From: Solwaraspora sp. WMMD1047
Lineage (GTDB): Bacteria; Actinomycetota; Actinomycetes; Mycobacteriales; Micromonosporaceae
Reading direction: 5' to 3'
Length of the DNA: 64,000 nt
Assembly (NCBI RefSeq): GCF_029626155.1
Contig: NZ_JARUBL010000001.1
Span: 496,001 to 560,000, forward strand
The notes under the pieces are model-generated. The model did no database searches. It was not told where the DNA came from and saw only the letters and a program-made list of their open reading frames with translations. Below are positions 14,854 to 25,206 of this stretch, one piece after another. Position 1 is the first letter of the stretch; each line of letters begins with the position of its first letter. Position numbers and translations under genes: made by a program.

Positions 14854-17853
14854 ATGCGATTCGGGATCCTCGGCCCGCTGCTGATCGGCGGTGGCGAGGC
14901 GACGGTCACGGCTGGTCGGGACCGGGTGGTCCTCGCCATGCTGCTCCTGCACGCCGGCCGGATGGTGCTCGTCGACGAGCTGGTGGACGCGATCTGGAGC
15001 GTGGACCCGCCGACCACCGCCCGGGGCCAGGTGCAGACCTGCGTGTCCCGGCTGCGCCGGGTGCTGACCGCGGCCGGCATCCCGGCGTCCGTGATCGGCA
15101 CCGACCCGGCCGGGTACCGGTGCGACCTCGGACCCGACGAACTCGACGCCCGGGTGTTCGACCGGCTGGCGGACGAGGGCCGGTCGGCGGCAGCCGCGGG
15201 CGACCTGCGGATGGCCCGGGAACGCTACCGCGCGGCGCTGGCGCTCTGGCGCGGACCGGCGCTGGCCGGCATCGGCGGCCACCGGATCCGGCACGGCGCC
15301 GCCCTGCTCGACGAGCGCCGGCTGGTCGCGACCGAGGAGTGCGTGGACGTCGAACTCGCCCTCGGCCTGGCCCGCGAACTGGTCGGCGAGCTGAGCCAAC
15401 TGGTCGAGGAGCAGCCGCTGCGGGAGCGGCTGCGGGTCCGGCTGATCCGGGCGCTGCACCAGGCCGGCCGTCCGGCGGACGCGCTGGCGGCGTACCGGGA
15501 CGGCCGGCGGTTGCTCGTCGACGAGCTGGGCATCGAACCCGGCCCCGAGCTGCGGGAGGCGCACCAGGCGGTGCTGGCCGGCGACCCGCGGGCGGCGGCG
15601 CCCGACCCCGGCACCGGCCGGCGGATCCGCTGCCTGCCCCGGGCGGTCGGCGACTTCACCGGCCTGCGGGACGTGCTCGACCGCGTGCTCGCCCTGACCG
15701 CCTCGCCCGACGCGACGGCACCCGTGCAGGTCATCGACGGGATGGCCGGCAGCGGCAAGACCACCCTGGCGGTGCACATCGCCAACCTGGTCTCGGCGCG
15801 CTACCCGGACGCCTCGCTCTTCGTCGACCTGCACGGGCACAGCGAACGCGGCCCGCTGGAGCCCGGCGCGGCGCTCACCACCCTGCTGCGCCAGCTCGGC
15901 GTCGCCGGCGAGGCGATCCCCGCCGACCTGGACGAACGGGCCGCGCTCTGGCGCTCGGAGCTGGGCGGCCGGCGGGCGGTGCTGGTGCTCGACAACGCCG
16001 CCGGCACCGACCAGGTACGCCACCTGCTGCCGGCCACCGGCGACTGCCTCACCCTGATCACCAGCCGGCACCGGCTGTCCGGACTGGACGGGGTGCGGAC
16101 CGAGTCGCTGCGGCTGCCCACCACCGAGGAGGCCGTCGACCTGCTGGCCCGGATCGTCGGCGACCGGGTCCGGCACGAGCCGGAGGCCGCCGCGCTGGTG
16201 GTGCACCGCTGCGGCCGGCTGCCGTTGGCCATCCGGCTGGCCGGGTCCCGGCTGGCGCACCGCCCCAGCTGGCAGGTCGCCGACCTGGCCGCCCGGCTCC
16301 GGTTGGACGGGCAGCGGCTCGGCGAGCTGACCGCCGAACACCGGTCGGTGGCCGGCGCCTTCCAACTCTCCTACGACCACCTGCCCGAGCCGGCCCGCCG
16401 ACTGTTCCGGCTGCTCGGCCTGCACCCCGGCGACCGCTTCGACGCCTACGCGACGGCGGCGCTGGCCGGCCTGCCGCTGCCGGAGGCCCGCCGGCTGCTC
16501 GACGAACTCGTCGACCGGCACCTGCTGGAGGAACCGGTGGTTGGCCGGTACCGGCTGCACGACCTGGTCCGGGAGTACACCGAGGGCCTGATCGCCGAGC
16601 TGCCGGCGGCGGAGCGGACGGCCGCCGTCACCGGGCTGCTCGACTACTACCTGCACGCCACCGCCACGGTGACCGCCGTGCTGGAGTCACCGTCGTCCCG
16701 GCAGGGTTTCGAACCGGGCGAGCCCGGCCGGCCTGACCTGGTCAGCGCCGACCTGGCCGGCTCGCTGGAGTGGCTGGAGGTGGAGCGGCCGAACCTGACC
16801 GCGATGGTCCGGTTCGCGGTCGCCGAGAATCAACTCCGGTACGCGCACCTGATCGCCCGCGCCGCGTGGCGCTTCTACTACCAGCGCTGCTACCACGACG
16901 ACCTGATCGACACCCACCGGCGCGGGCTGGCGGCCGCCCAGCAACTCGGGGACGCCCGGGCGGTGGCCACCATGCGCAACTTCCTGGCCAGCGGCTACTT
17001 CCGGGCCGACCAGCAGGAACTGGCGATCGAGCAGCTCATCGCCCTGCTGGAGGTGCACCAGCGCGACGGCGACCAGGCCGAACTGGCCCGCACCCTGCTC
17101 AACCTCTCCATCCCGTACACCTATCTCGGGCAGTTCGACACCGCGCTGCGGCACTGCACGGCGGCGCTCCAGCTCCGTCGGCGTACCCAGGACATGCCCG
17201 GGTTGTCGCACGCCCTCACCGCCCTGGCCGACGCCAACCTGCGGATGGGTCGGTTCGACGTGGCGTTGGCCTGGGGACGGCGTTCGTTGCAACTCGCCTG
17301 CGAGCTGAGGGTGACCGCGCACCGGGGGGTGATCCTGACAAACGTCGGAGCGGCCCGGGTCCGGCTCGGCCACTACCGGCCGGCGTACCGGCTGTTGCGG
17401 GCGGCGTTGATCTACATGCGGCGCAGCGGCAACCGGTTCGGCGAGGGTGAGGTCCTGCACGACCTCGGGCTGGCGCTGTACGGCCTGGGCCGCCCCGACG
17501 AGGCGGTCCGGATGTACCGGGAGGCGCTGGAGACGATTCGCGGAGTCGGCAACCACTGCCGCCTCACCGAGCTGCGCAACTCGCTGGCAACGGCGCTGCG
17601 TCAGGTCGGCGAGTCGGACGAGGCGCTGCGGCTGTTCCTGGACGTGCTCGCCGAACCGGCGACCGGGCGGTACCCGCTGGAGCGGGCCCGCGCGCTGGAG
17701 GGGGTCGGCGACTGCCTCGCCGCCACCGACCCGGACGCCGCCCGGCGGCACTGGCAGGAGGCGCTGCGCACCTACCGGGAGCTGGACCGCCCGGAGCAGG
17801 TCCGGGTCGCCTCCCGGCTGGCCGGTGGCGCAGATCATCTGCGGGTGGGCTGA
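14854..17853 (+). CDS. AfsR/SARP-type STAND regulator (BTAD, NB-ARC, TPR), copy 2
   Basis: ATG 14854, after GGGAG, gives a 999-residue protein with the same layout as copy 1: OmpR-like DNA-binding domain, BTAD (about 100-245), NB-ARC with P-loop GMAGSGKTT near 296 and Walker B VLVLDNAAG, and TPRs from about 690. The opening codons are nearly identical at DNA level to copy 1 (ATGCG, then GGGATCCTCGGCCCGCTGCT), so the two arose by duplication. TPR regions have diverged more, suggesting different signals. It ends 12 bases before fumC, but co-regulation is doubtful because fumC is a housekeeping gene. Confidence 0.9.
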   Translation: MRFGILGPLLIGGGEATVTAGRDRVVLAMLLLHAGRMVLVDELVDAIWSVDPPTTARGQVQTCVSRLRRVLTAAGIPASVIGTDPAGYRCDLGPDELDARVFDRLADEGRSAAAAGDLRMARERYRAALALWRGPALAGIGGHRIRHGAALLDERRLVATEECVDVELALGLARELVGELSQLVEEQPLRERLRVRLIRALHQAGRPADALAAYRDGRRLLVDELGIEPGPELREAHQAVLAGDPRAAAPDPGTGRRIRCLPRAVGDFTGLRDVLDRVLALTASPDATAPVQVIDGMAGSGKTTLAVHIANLVSARYPDASLFVDLHGHSERGPLEPGAALTTLLRQLGVAGEAIPADLDERAALWRSELGGRRAVLVLDNAAGTDQVRHLLPATGDCLTLITSRHRLSGLDGVRTESLRLPTTEEAVDLLARIVGDRVRHEPEAAALVVHRCGRLPLAIRLAGSRLAHRPSWQVADLAARLRLDGQRLGELTAEHRSVAGAFQLSYDHLPEPARRLFRLLGLHPGDRFDAYATAALAGLPLPEARRLLDELVDRHLLEEPVVGRYRLHDLVREYTEGLIAELPAAERTAAVTGLLDYYLHATATVTAVLESPSSRQGFEPGEPGRPDLVSADLAGSLEWLEVERPNLTAMVRFAVAENQLRYAHLIARAAWRFYYQRCYHDDLIDTHRRGLAAAQQLGDARAVATMRNFLASGYFRADQQELAIEQLIALLEVHQRDGDQAELARTLLNLSIPYTYLGQFDTALRHCTAALQLRRRTQDMPGLSHALTALADANLRMGRFDVALAWGRRSLQLACELRVTAHRGVILTNVGAARVRLGHYRPAYRLLRAALIYMRRSGNRFGEGEVLHDLGLALYGLGRPDEAVRMYREALETIRGVGNHCRLTELRNSLATALRQVGESDEALRLFLDVLAEPATGRYPLERARALEGVGDCLAATDPDAARRHWQEALRTYRELDRPEQVRVASRLAGGADHLRVG

Positions 17854-17865
17854 GCACGGGGCAGG

Positions 17866-19275
17866 ATGGAACCCGTGACGACACCCGAGGCGACCGGCTA
17901 CCGGATCGAACGCGACACGATGGGCGAGGTGGAGGTGCCCGCCGACGCGCTCTGGCGGGCGCAGACGCAGCGCGCGGTGCAGAACTTCCCGATCTCCGGA
18001 CGCGGCCTGGAGCCCGCCCACATCCGGGCGCTGGCCCAGATCAAGGGCGCTGCCGCGATGGTCAACGCCGACCTCGGGGTGCTCGACGCCGACGTGGCCG
18101 GGGCGATCGCCACCGCCGCCGCGCACGTCGCCGCCGGCGGCTACGACGACCAGTTCCCGATCGACGTCTTCCAGACCGGCTCCGGCACCTCCTCGAACAT
18201 GAACGCCAACGAGGTGATCGCCACCCTGGCCGCCCGCGAGCTGGGCCGGCCGGTGCACCCCAACGACGACGTCAACGCCTCCCAGTCCAGCAACGACGTC
18301 TTCCCGTCGTCGATCCACCTGGCCGCCACCCAGGCCGTCCTGCACGACCTGGTACCCACCCTGACCCACCTCGCCGACACCCTCGACACCAAGTCCGAGG
18401 AGTTCGCGACGGTGGTGAAGGCCGGCCGCACCCACCTGATGGACGCCACCCCGGTCACCCTCGGTCAGGAGTTCTCCGGGTACGCCGCCCAGGTCCGCTA
18501 CGGCGTCGAGCGGGTGGAGTCGGCGCTGCCCCGGCTGGCCGAGCTGCCGCTCGGCGGCACCGCCGTCGGCACCGGCATCAACACCCCGGCCGGCTTCGCC
18601 CCGGCGGTGATCGCCAAGCTGCGCGAGCTGACCGACGTGCCGGTCACCGAGGCCCGCAACCACTTCGAGGCGCAGGGCGCCCGGGACGCGCTGGTGGAGA
18701 CCTCCGGGCAGCTCAAGACCATCGCCATCGGCCTCTACAAGATCGCCAACGACATCCGCTGGATGGGCTCCGGCCCGGTCGCCGGCCTGCGCGAACTGCA
18801 ACTGCCCGACCTGCAACCCGGCTCCTCGATCATGCCGGGCAAGGTGAACCCGGTGGTCTGCGAAGCGGTCCGGCAGATCGCCGCCCAGGTGGTCGGCAAC
18901 GACGCCACGGTCGGCTTCGCTGGCTCCCAGGGCGACTTCGAACTCAACGTGATGCTGCCGGTGCTGGCCCGCAACCTGCTGGAGTCCATCCGGCTGCTGG
19001 CCGCCGGCAGCCGACTGCTGGCCGACCGCTGCGTGGCCGGCCTGGTCGCGAACGTCGAGGTCTGCCTCGCGTACGCCGAAGGCTCGCCGTCGATCGTCAC
19101 CCCGCTGAACCGGCACCTCGGCTACGACGAGGCCGCCGCCATCGCCAAGGAGGCGCTCGCCTCCGGCCGGACCATCCGCGAGGTGGTGCTGGCCCGCGGC
19201 CACGTCGACGAGGGCCGGCTGACCCAGGAGGAACTCGAAACCGCGCTCGACGTGCTCCGCATGACCCACCCCTGA
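17866..19275 (+). CDS. fumC: Fumarate hydratase, class II
   Basis: The 469-residue protein matches class II fumarases in length and motifs. [11 protein letters not shown] (319-329) is the fumarase/aspartase signature, [17 protein letters not shown] contains the catalytic-region His190, and [14 protein letters not shown] lines the active site near 105-117. It interconverts fumarate and L-malate in the TCA cycle, as a cytosolic homotetramer, without iron-sulfur clusters. ATG 17866 follows GGGGCAGG weakly; GTG 17875 is an alternative. The gene sits alone with the following HAD gene 17 bases away. Confidence 0.95.
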   Translation: MEPVTTPEATGYRIERDTMGEVEVPADALWRAQTQRAVQNFPISGRGLEPAHIRALAQIKGAAAMVNADLGVLDADVAGAIATAAAHVAAGGYDDQFPIDVFQTGSGTSSNMNANEVIATLAARELGRPVHPNDDVNASQSSNDVFPSSIHLAATQAVLHDLVPTLTHLADTLDTKSEEFATVVKAGRTHLMDATPVTLGQEFSGYAAQVRYGVERVESALPRLAELPLGGTAVGTGINTPAGFAPAVIAKLRELTDVPVTEARNHFEAQGARDALVETSGQLKTIAIGLYKIANDIRWMGSGPVAGLRELQLPDLQPGSSIMPGKVNPVVCEAVRQIAAQVVGNDATVGFAGSQGDFELNVMLPVLARNLLESIRLLAAGSRLLADRCVAGLVANVEVCLAYAEGSPSIVTPLNRHLGYDEAAAIAKEALASGRTIREVVLARGHVDEGRLTQEELETALDVLRMTHP

Positions 19276-19292
19276 CCGCCTAGCCTGAAGCG

Positions 19293-20039
19293 GTGCTGAC
19301 CGCTGTCGTCTTCGACGCCGACGAGACGCTTGTCGACCTCAGACCGGCGGTGACGGCCGGGCTGGAGGTCGTACTCGGGGAGATGCGGCGGCTGACCCCG
19401 GCGGCGGCCGAGGTTTCCCTCGCGGACCTGGAGTCCGACTGGGGTGCCGTCTTCGGCGCCATGGCGGCCGAGCCGGTCATGCGGATCCGGCGGGCGGCGC
19501 TGGCCCGCTCCCTGGACCGGGTCGGGCTCGGGGCCGAACTGGACCGGGTCGCCGAGCTGTTCTTCGCCCGGCGGTTCGCGCTGACCCGGCCGTTCGCCGA
19601 CGCGCTGCCCGCCCTGGCCGTGCTGCGCGAACGCCACCTGCTCGGCTACGCCACCAACGGCAACAGCCGCACCGACCGCGTCGGCCTGGCCGGTCAGTTC
19701 GCCTTCGAGGTGTACGCGCACGAGGACGGCGTACCGAAGAAGCCCGCGCCCGGCTTCTTCGCCGCCGTCCGGGCGGCGGTCGGCGCGGTGCCGGCGGCCT
19801 CCATCGTGTACGTCGGCGACTCGCCCAGCCACGACGTGGTCGGCGCCCAGGCGGCCGGACTGCGTGCGATCTGGCTCAACCGGGCCGGGCTGCCCCGACC
19901 GCCCGGCCTGCGCCCCGACGCCGAGGTGCAGTCGCTCACCGAGCTACCGGATGTCCTCAGTGAAATTACGGAAAGTCATGCCGGTCGAGCTGCGTCAATT
20001 CCGTCCCCCACTGGCGCGGCGTCGCAACATCGGGTGTGA
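19293..20039 (+). CDS. HAD-family hydrolase
   Basis: The 248-residue product has the haloacid dehalogenase motifs. Motif I is FDADET (nucleophile Asp8, acid Asp10), motif II Thr is in YATNGN, motif III Lys is in KKPAPGFF, and motif IV is YVGDSPSHDVVG. The C1 cap between motifs I and II is helical, as in phosphoglycolate-phosphatase-like members. It is a cytoplasmic phosphatase of unknown substrate. It starts with GTG 19293, 17 bases after fumC. The last 25 residues (from about 222) look unstructured and may be an extension. Confidence 0.85.
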   Translation: MLTAVVFDADETLVDLRPAVTAGLEVVLGEMRRLTPAAAEVSLADLESDWGAVFGAMAAEPVMRIRRAALARSLDRVGLGAELDRVAELFFARRFALTRPFADALPALAVLRERHLLGYATNGNSRTDRVGLAGQFAFEVYAHEDGVPKKPAPGFFAAVRAAVGAVPAASIVYVGDSPSHDVVGAQAAGLRAIWLNRAGLPRPPGLRPDAEVQSLTELPDVLSEITESHAGRAASIPSPTGAASQHRV

Positions 20040-20072
20040 TGACTCCGATCCCTTCAACGGAAGGAACTTGGA

Positions 20073-21758
20073 GTGAGCAGACGCTTCACCGCCGGTGCCG
20101 TCGCGACCGCGACCGCACTGGCACTTCTGGCGACCGTGCCGGCCGGCTCGGCGACCGCCGCGCCCACCGACACCGCCGCCGAATACACGGTGGTGGCCGA
20201 GGACGGTGTCGCCGCCGCGACGGCCGTCGCCGCGATCGAGGCGGCCGGCGGCACCGTGGTCGGACGCACCGACGACGTCGGCCTGTACCAGGTGGTGAGT
20301 GACCGGACCGACTTCGCCGCCCGCGCCACCGCCAGCACCGCCCTGATCGGCGCCGCCGAGAAGGAAGCCATCGGGTACGCCCCCCGGCAGCGCCACGACC
20401 GGGTCGAGCGGGAGAACCTGCTCGCCGGCGACCGGGGCCGCGGCAAGGGCCCGAAGCACGGCGCGAAGATGGACCCGCTCGACGAGAAGCTCTGGGGCCT
20501 GACCATGATGCGGGCGGACAAGTCCCGCCGCGTCGAGCCGGGCGAGCGGGGCGTCACCGTCGGCATCCTGGACACCGGTGTCGACGCCAGCCACCCCGAC
20601 CTGGCGCCGAACTTCAGCGCCGCGCTGTCGCGCAACTTCGCCCCGGACATCGAGGAGATCGACGGGCCGTGTGAGGTCGCGAGCTGCCTCGACCCGGTCG
20701 GCACCGACGACAACGGCCACGGCACCCACGTCGCCGGCACCATCGGCGCCGCCGCCAACGGCCTCGGCCTGTCCGGCGTCGCGCCGAAGGTGACCCTGGT
20801 CGGGCTCAAGGGCGGCCAGGACTCCGGCTACTTCTTCCTCGACTCGGTGGTCAACTCGCTGGTCCACGCCGGCAAGGTCGGCCTCGACGTGGTCAACATG
20901 TCGTTCTACGTCGACCCGTGGCTCTACAACTGCGTGGACAACCCGGCCGACTCGCCCGAGGAGCAGGCCGCCCAGCGAGCCACCATCCGGGCCATGAACC
21001 GCGCCCTGGAGTACGCCCACCGGCGCGGGGTCACCCTGGTCGGCTCGCTCGGTAACAACCACGAGGACCTCGGCGACCCCCGGCCGGACTCGTCCAGCCC
21101 GAACTACGGCGGCACGCCGCGCGAGCGGATCATCGACAACAGCAGCTGCTGGGACCTGCCGGTCGAGGGGCCGCACGTCATCGGCGTCTCGGCCGTCGGT
21201 CCGTCGAAGACGAAGTCCGACTACTCCAACTACGGCACCGAGGAGATCTCGGTGGCCGCGCCGGGCGGTTGGTACCGGGACGGGTTCGGCACCCCGAGCT
21301 TCCGCACCGACGCCAACATGATCCTGTCGACCTACCCGAAGCACGTGGCGCAGGAGGAAGGGCTGGTCGACGAGGAGGGCAACATCACCCCCGGCAACGA
21401 GGCGGTGATCTTCAAGGACTGCACCCGGTCCGGCGTCTGCGGCTACTACACCTACCTGCAGGGCACCTCGATGGCGTCGCCGCACGCCTCCGGAGTGGCG
21501 GCCCTGATCGTCAGCAAGTATGGCAGCCGGGATTACCGGCGCGGCGGGCTGACCCTGGCGCCGGACAAGGTGGAGAGCCAGCTCCTGCGGACCGCCGCCG
21601 AGCACGCCTGCCCGGAGCCCCGGCTGCTGTCCTACGCGGACGAGGGCCGGGACGAGACCTACGACGCGTACTGCGCCGGGGGACGGAACTTCAACGGTTT
21701 CTACGGCCACGGCATCGTCGACGCCTACGCCGCCGTCACCGTCCCGATGCGCCGCTGA
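20073..21758 (+). CDS. Secreted subtilisin-like serine protease (S8)
   Basis: GTG 20073 follows GGAAGGA and gives 561 residues. A signal peptide (1-30, ending TAA) is followed by an inhibitor-I9-like propeptide (about 35-100) and the catalytic domain. The triad is Asp167 (GILDTGVD), His216 (NGHGTHVAGT) and Ser466 (GTSMASPHASG), with the oxyanion Asn in GSLGNNH near 328. Several Cys pairs (for example C200/C205 and C450/C456) suggest extracellular disulfides. No C-terminal sorting or binding domain is seen. It should be a free extracellular protease. A terminator hairpin follows. Confidence 0.93.
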   Translation: MSRRFTAGAVATATALALLATVPAGSATAAPTDTAAEYTVVAEDGVAAATAVAAIEAAGGTVVGRTDDVGLYQVVSDRTDFAARATASTALIGAAEKEAIGYAPRQRHDRVERENLLAGDRGRGKGPKHGAKMDPLDEKLWGLTMMRADKSRRVEPGERGVTVGILDTGVDASHPDLAPNFSAALSRNFAPDIEEIDGPCEVASCLDPVGTDDNGHGTHVAGTIGAAANGLGLSGVAPKVTLVGLKGGQDSGYFFLDSVVNSLVHAGKVGLDVVNMSFYVDPWLYNCVDNPADSPEEQAAQRATIRAMNRALEYAHRRGVTLVGSLGNNHEDLGDPRPDSSSPNYGGTPRERIIDNSSCWDLPVEGPHVIGVSAVGPSKTKSDYSNYGTEEISVAAPGGWYRDGFGTPSFRTDANMILSTYPKHVAQEEGLVDEEGNITPGNEAVIFKDCTRSGVCGYYTYLQGTSMASPHASGVAALIVSKYGSRDYRRGGLTLAPDKVESQLLRTAAEHACPEPRLLSYADEGRDETYDAYCAGGRNFNGFYGHGIVDAYAAVTVPMRR

Positions 21759-21786
21759 CCCAGGTCGCATCGACAGCTCCACCGGT

Positions 21787-21818
21787 ACGCCCGCTCGGGA
21801 ACTCTCCCGGGCGGGCGT
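21787..21818. terminator. Bidirectional terminator between the S8 protease and iclR genes
   Basis: Arms of 14 bases (21787-21800 and 21805-21818) pair with one G-T position around the loop ACTC. It lies between convergent genes. Confidence 0.65.
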
Positions 21819-21843
21819 CACCGCATCCGGCCGGCTGCCGCGC

Positions 21844-22494
21844 TCAGGCGAGGGTGGCCGAGATGGCGGCGGCGGCGGCCAGTACGTGGTCGCCCACCGA
21901 CGGGTCGGCGAGCGGGGCGAGGGCCACCACCCCGACGCTCGCCTCCAGGCCGGCCACGCCGAGCACCGGCGCGGCCACCCCGTACGCCCCGGGCTGCAGC
22001 TCGCCCGCGGTGGCCACCGGACCCGGTTCCCCGGTCCGGCCGGCCAGGATCGCGCGGCCGGCGGCGCCGAGCTCCAGCGGATGCCGCGACCCGGCCCGGT
22101 ACGCGACGTGGAACGCGGTCCAGCTCGGCTCCACCACCGCCAGCGCCACCCCCTCGCCGCCGTCGGCCACGGTCAGGTGCGCGGTGGCCCCGGACTGCTC
22201 GGCCAGCCGCCGCAGGGTCGGCACGGCCCCCTCGGCCAGCAACGGCTGCGCCCGGCGGGCCAGCCGCAGCACCCCGACGCCCAGGTGTAGCCGGCCACCG
22301 CCGTCGCGGCGCACCATCCCGTGCGCGGTGAGCGCGCCGACCAGCCGGTACACCACCGCCCGGCCGACACCGAGCCGGCTGGCCGCCTCGGTGACGGTCA
22401 GCCCGCCCGGCGCCTCCGCGACCAGGTGCAGCAGCCGTAGCCCACGGTCCAGGGTCTGCGCGGTCTCGCCGGGCCGTCCGGCCGCGTTCTCCAC
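21844..22494 (-). CDS. IclR-family transcriptional regulator
   Basis: The 216-residue protein has an N-terminal winged HTH (about 12-75: [20 protein letters not shown], then [17 protein letters not shown]) and a GAF-like IclR effector domain (about 90-215), which is somewhat short. The GTG start (22494) faces the cysS start 60 bases away, so the two share a promoter region. The Ala/Gly-rich C-domain gives no ligand clue. It may regulate itself or a distant operon; nothing nearby is an obvious target. Confidence 0.85.
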   Translation of the reverse strand: MENAAGRPGETAQTLDRGLRLLHLVAEAPGGLTVTEAASRLGVGRAVVYRLVGALTAHGMVRRDGGGRLHLGVGVLRLARRAQPLLAEGAVPTLRRLAEQSGATAHLTVADGGEGVALAVVEPSWTAFHVAYRAGSRHPLELGAAGRAILAGRTGEPGPVATAGELQPGAYGVAAPVLGVAGLEASVGVVALAPLADPSVGDHVLAAAAAISATLA

Positions 22495-22553
22495 ACCTGG
22501 CAGGGTACGACCGGCGGTCGGCCGCCGGGTCCCGGCACCGCTACCCTGGTACG

Positions 22554-23969
22554 GTGACGCTTCGCCTACATGACACCGCCACCCGATCGGTCCGGGACTT
22601 CGTCCCCCGGGAAGCCGGCAAGGTGGGGGTCTACCTGTGTGGCGTCACCGTCCAGTCCGCGCCGCACATCGGCCACCTGCGCTCCGGGGTCAACTACGAC
22701 GTGCTGCGGCGGTGGCTGGCGCGCACCGGCTACGCGGTCACCTTCATCCGCAACATCACCGACGTCGACGACAAGGTGCTGGCCAAGGCGATCGAGCAGG
22801 ACCGCCCGTTCTGGGCCATCGCGTACGCCAACGAGCTGGCGCTGGCGGCGGCGTACCGGGCGCTGAACGTCCTGCCGCCGACCTACGAGCCGCGGGCGAC
22901 CGGGCACATTCCGGAGATCATCGAGCTGATCGGGAAGCTGATCGCGGACGGTCACGCCTACCCGGCCGCCGACGACTCCGGCGACGTCTACTTCGACGTG
23001 CTCTCCTGGCCCGGCTACGGCGCCCTCTCCGGGCAGCGGCCGGACGCCATGCAGGCCGCGCCGGACGGCCCGGAGCGGGCCAAGCGCGACCCCCGCGACT
23101 TCGCCCTCTGGAAGGGTGTCAAGCCGGACGAGCCGGCGGAGGCGGCCTGGCCGTCGCCGTGGGGGCCGGGCCGGCCGGGCTGGCACATCGAGTGCTCGGC
23201 GATGGGCTGGCGCTACCTCGGCGCCGAGTTCGACATCCACGGCGGGGGCCTGGACCTGATGTTCCCGCACCACGAGAACGAGCTGGCCCAGTCCACCGCG
23301 GCCGGCCTGCCGTTCACCAGGTACTGGGTGCACAACGGGATGCTCAACCTCGGCGAGGCCAAGATGAGCAAGTCGCTGGGGAACGTGATCGACCTGGCGC
23401 ACCTGGCGTCGATCGGGGTCCGCCCGGTCGAGCTGCGTTACTACATCGTGTCGGCCCACTACCGGTCCCGCATCGACTACTCCGACGAGGCGCTGCGGGA
23501 GGCCGCGGTCGCGTACCGGCGGTTGGAGGGCTTTGTCGCGCGGGCGGTGGAGCGGGTCGGTGCCGGCGAACCGGGCGAGCTGCCGGCCGCCTTCGGGGCG
23601 GCGATGGACGACGACCTCAACACGTCGGCGGCGCTGGCCGTGCTGCACGACGTGCTGCGCGACGGCAACACCGCGCTCACCGACGGCGACGACGCCGCGG
23701 CCCGGGTCGCGCTCGGCTCGGTCCGGGCGATGCTCGACGTCCTCGGCGTCGACCCGCTCGACCCGGCGTGGAGCGGCGGCGACCAGGGCGGCGACCTGCG
23801 CGGCGTGGTCGATTCGCTGGTGGCGCTCGCCCTGGAACAGCGGGCCCAGGCCCGGGGCCGCAAGGACTGGGCCGCCGCGGACGCGGTCCGCGACCAGCTC
23901 AAGCACGCCGGCGTGGTCGTCGAGGACACCCCGCACGGACCGCGTTGGACGATCGGAGAGCAGCACTGA
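22554..23969 (+). CDS. cysS: Cysteinyl-tRNA synthetase
   Basis: The 471-residue class I synthetase has the zinc-site region [19 protein letters not shown] (HIGH motif about 38-41), GWHIECSAM and HHENE for the remaining zinc ligands, and KMSKS near 270. The C-terminal anticodon-binding DALR-like region follows. It charges tRNA-Cys in the cytoplasm. Length suits CysS; the mycothiol ligase MshC is shorter, lacks the C-terminal extension and has a different context, so CysS is preferred. GTG 22554 is the start. Its TGA overlaps the rlmB ATG (TGATG), the usual cysS-rlmB pairing. Confidence 0.95.
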   Translation: MTLRLHDTATRSVRDFVPREAGKVGVYLCGVTVQSAPHIGHLRSGVNYDVLRRWLARTGYAVTFIRNITDVDDKVLAKAIEQDRPFWAIAYANELALAAAYRALNVLPPTYEPRATGHIPEIIELIGKLIADGHAYPAADDSGDVYFDVLSWPGYGALSGQRPDAMQAAPDGPERAKRDPRDFALWKGVKPDEPAEAAWPSPWGPGRPGWHIECSAMGWRYLGAEFDIHGGGLDLMFPHHENELAQSTAAGLPFTRYWVHNGMLNLGEAKMSKSLGNVIDLAHLASIGVRPVELRYYIVSAHYRSRIDYSDEALREAAVAYRRLEGFVARAVERVGAGEPGELPAAFGAAMDDDLNTSAALAVLHDVLRDGNTALTDGDDAAARVALGSVRAMLDVLGVDPLDPAWSGGDQGGDLRGVVDSLVALALEQRAQARGRKDWAAADAVRDQLKHAGVVVEDTPHGPRWTIGEQH

Positions 23970-25102
23970 TGCCGGGCAACTCGCAGCGACGGGGCCGACG
24001 GGCCACCCCGAAGAAGGGCGCCACCAGCGGTTCCGGCGGCAAGAACCGGTCCAGCCTGGCGGGCCGGGGACGGACCCTGCCGGCCGACGAGCGACCCTGG
24101 CACAAGGGCTACTCCGGCACCGAGAAGCTGCCCCAGCGCACCGCCTGGAAGCAGGAGAAGGAGCGCAAGGCGGCGGCGGCCGAGGGGCGCGCCCCGAAGA
24201 TCGGCCAGCCCGGGTCGAAGGACACCACCTGGGGCGCCGGTGGCGGCGGCAAGGCGGGTCGGGCCGGCGCCGCCCGGGTCAGCGCGACCCGATCCGGCGG
24301 CAAGCCGCCGGCGCGGTCCGGCCCGCGGGTGGCACCCGGCCGCAAGTCCACCCCGCCCCGGGACGCGCCGGAGCTGCTGGTCGGCCGCAACCCGGTGCTG
24401 GAGGCGATCCGGGCGCAGGTGCCGGCCACCGCGCTCTACGTCGCCCAGGGCATCGACATCGACGACCGGGTCAACGAGCTGGTCCGCACCGCAGCCGACC
24501 GGGGGATCGCGATCCTCGAGGTCAGCCGGGCCGAGCTGGACCGGATGACCGGTGGCGTGCTGCACCAGGGCGTCGGGTTGCAGGTGCCGCCGTTCGCGTA
24601 CCAGCCCTTCGACGACCTGCTGACGGCGGCGCTGGAGCAGACCGCGCCGCTGCTGGTGGCGCTCGACGGGGTCACCGACCCGCGCAACCTCGGGGCGGTG
24701 ATCCGGTCCGCGGCGGCGTTCGGCGCGCAGGGCATCTTCGTACCGGAACGGCGGGCCGCCGGCATCACCGCCACCGCGTGGCGGACCAGCGCCGGCGCCG
24801 CGGCCCGGCTGCCGGTCAGCCAGGTGGTCAACCTGACCCGCTCGCTGAAGGCCTGCCAGGAGGCCGGCTTCCTGGTGGTCGGGCTGGACGCCGACGGCGA
24901 GACCGACCTGTACGACCTGGAGGCCGCGGTGGGACCGCTGGTCGTGGTGGTCGGCTCCGAGGGCAGGGGGCTCTCCCGACTGGTCGGGGCCACCTGCGAT
25001 CTCCGGGTCAGCATCCCGATGATCTCCTCGGTCGAGTCGCTCAACGCCAGCGTCGCCGCCGCCGTCACCCTCGCCGAGGTCGCCCGCCGCCGCGCCGCCT
25101 GA
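23969..25102 (+). CDS. rlmB: 23S rRNA (guanosine-2'-O-)-methyltransferase, RlmB/TrmH family
   Basis: ATG 23969 overlaps the cysS stop. The 377-residue protein has a basic Gly/Lys/Arg-rich N-terminal extension (about 1-125) of low complexity, typical of actinobacterial members. A substrate-binding domain follows ([12 protein letters not shown] onward), then a SPOUT domain with motif 1 [17 protein letters not shown], motif 2 [12 protein letters not shown] and motif 3 [16 protein letters not shown]. It transfers methyl from SAM to a ribose of 23S rRNA, by family at G2251 (E. coli numbering). The extension probably aids RNA binding. Confidence 0.93.
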   Translation: MPGNSQRRGRRATPKKGATSGSGGKNRSSLAGRGRTLPADERPWHKGYSGTEKLPQRTAWKQEKERKAAAAEGRAPKIGQPGSKDTTWGAGGGGKAGRAGAARVSATRSGGKPPARSGPRVAPGRKSTPPRDAPELLVGRNPVLEAIRAQVPATALYVAQGIDIDDRVNELVRTAADRGIAILEVSRAELDRMTGGVLHQGVGLQVPPFAYQPFDDLLTAALEQTAPLLVALDGVTDPRNLGAVIRSAAAFGAQGIFVPERRAAGITATAWRTSAGAAARLPVSQVVNLTRSLKACQEAGFLVVGLDADGETDLYDLEAAVGPLVVVVGSEGRGLSRLVGATCDLRVSIPMISSVESLNASVAAAVTLAEVARRRAA

Positions 25103-25206
25103 CTCCGTACACCCCCGCCGGCCTGCGGTCGAGCGGGAGGCGGGCGGCGCGGCCCCCGTAACATGCAGGGCCGGGCACCCCCTCGCCCGGTGAAGGTAGG
25201 CGGCAG

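Noticed and set aside
16687-19269. Long minus-strand frame over fumC
   Set aside because: fumC on the plus strand has all active-site motifs; the antisense product is Val/Gly/Asp-rich with no recognisable fold.
22554-23969. Mycothiol ligase MshC instead of CysS
   Set aside because: Length (471), the C-terminal tRNA-binding part and direct coupling to rlmB fit CysS.
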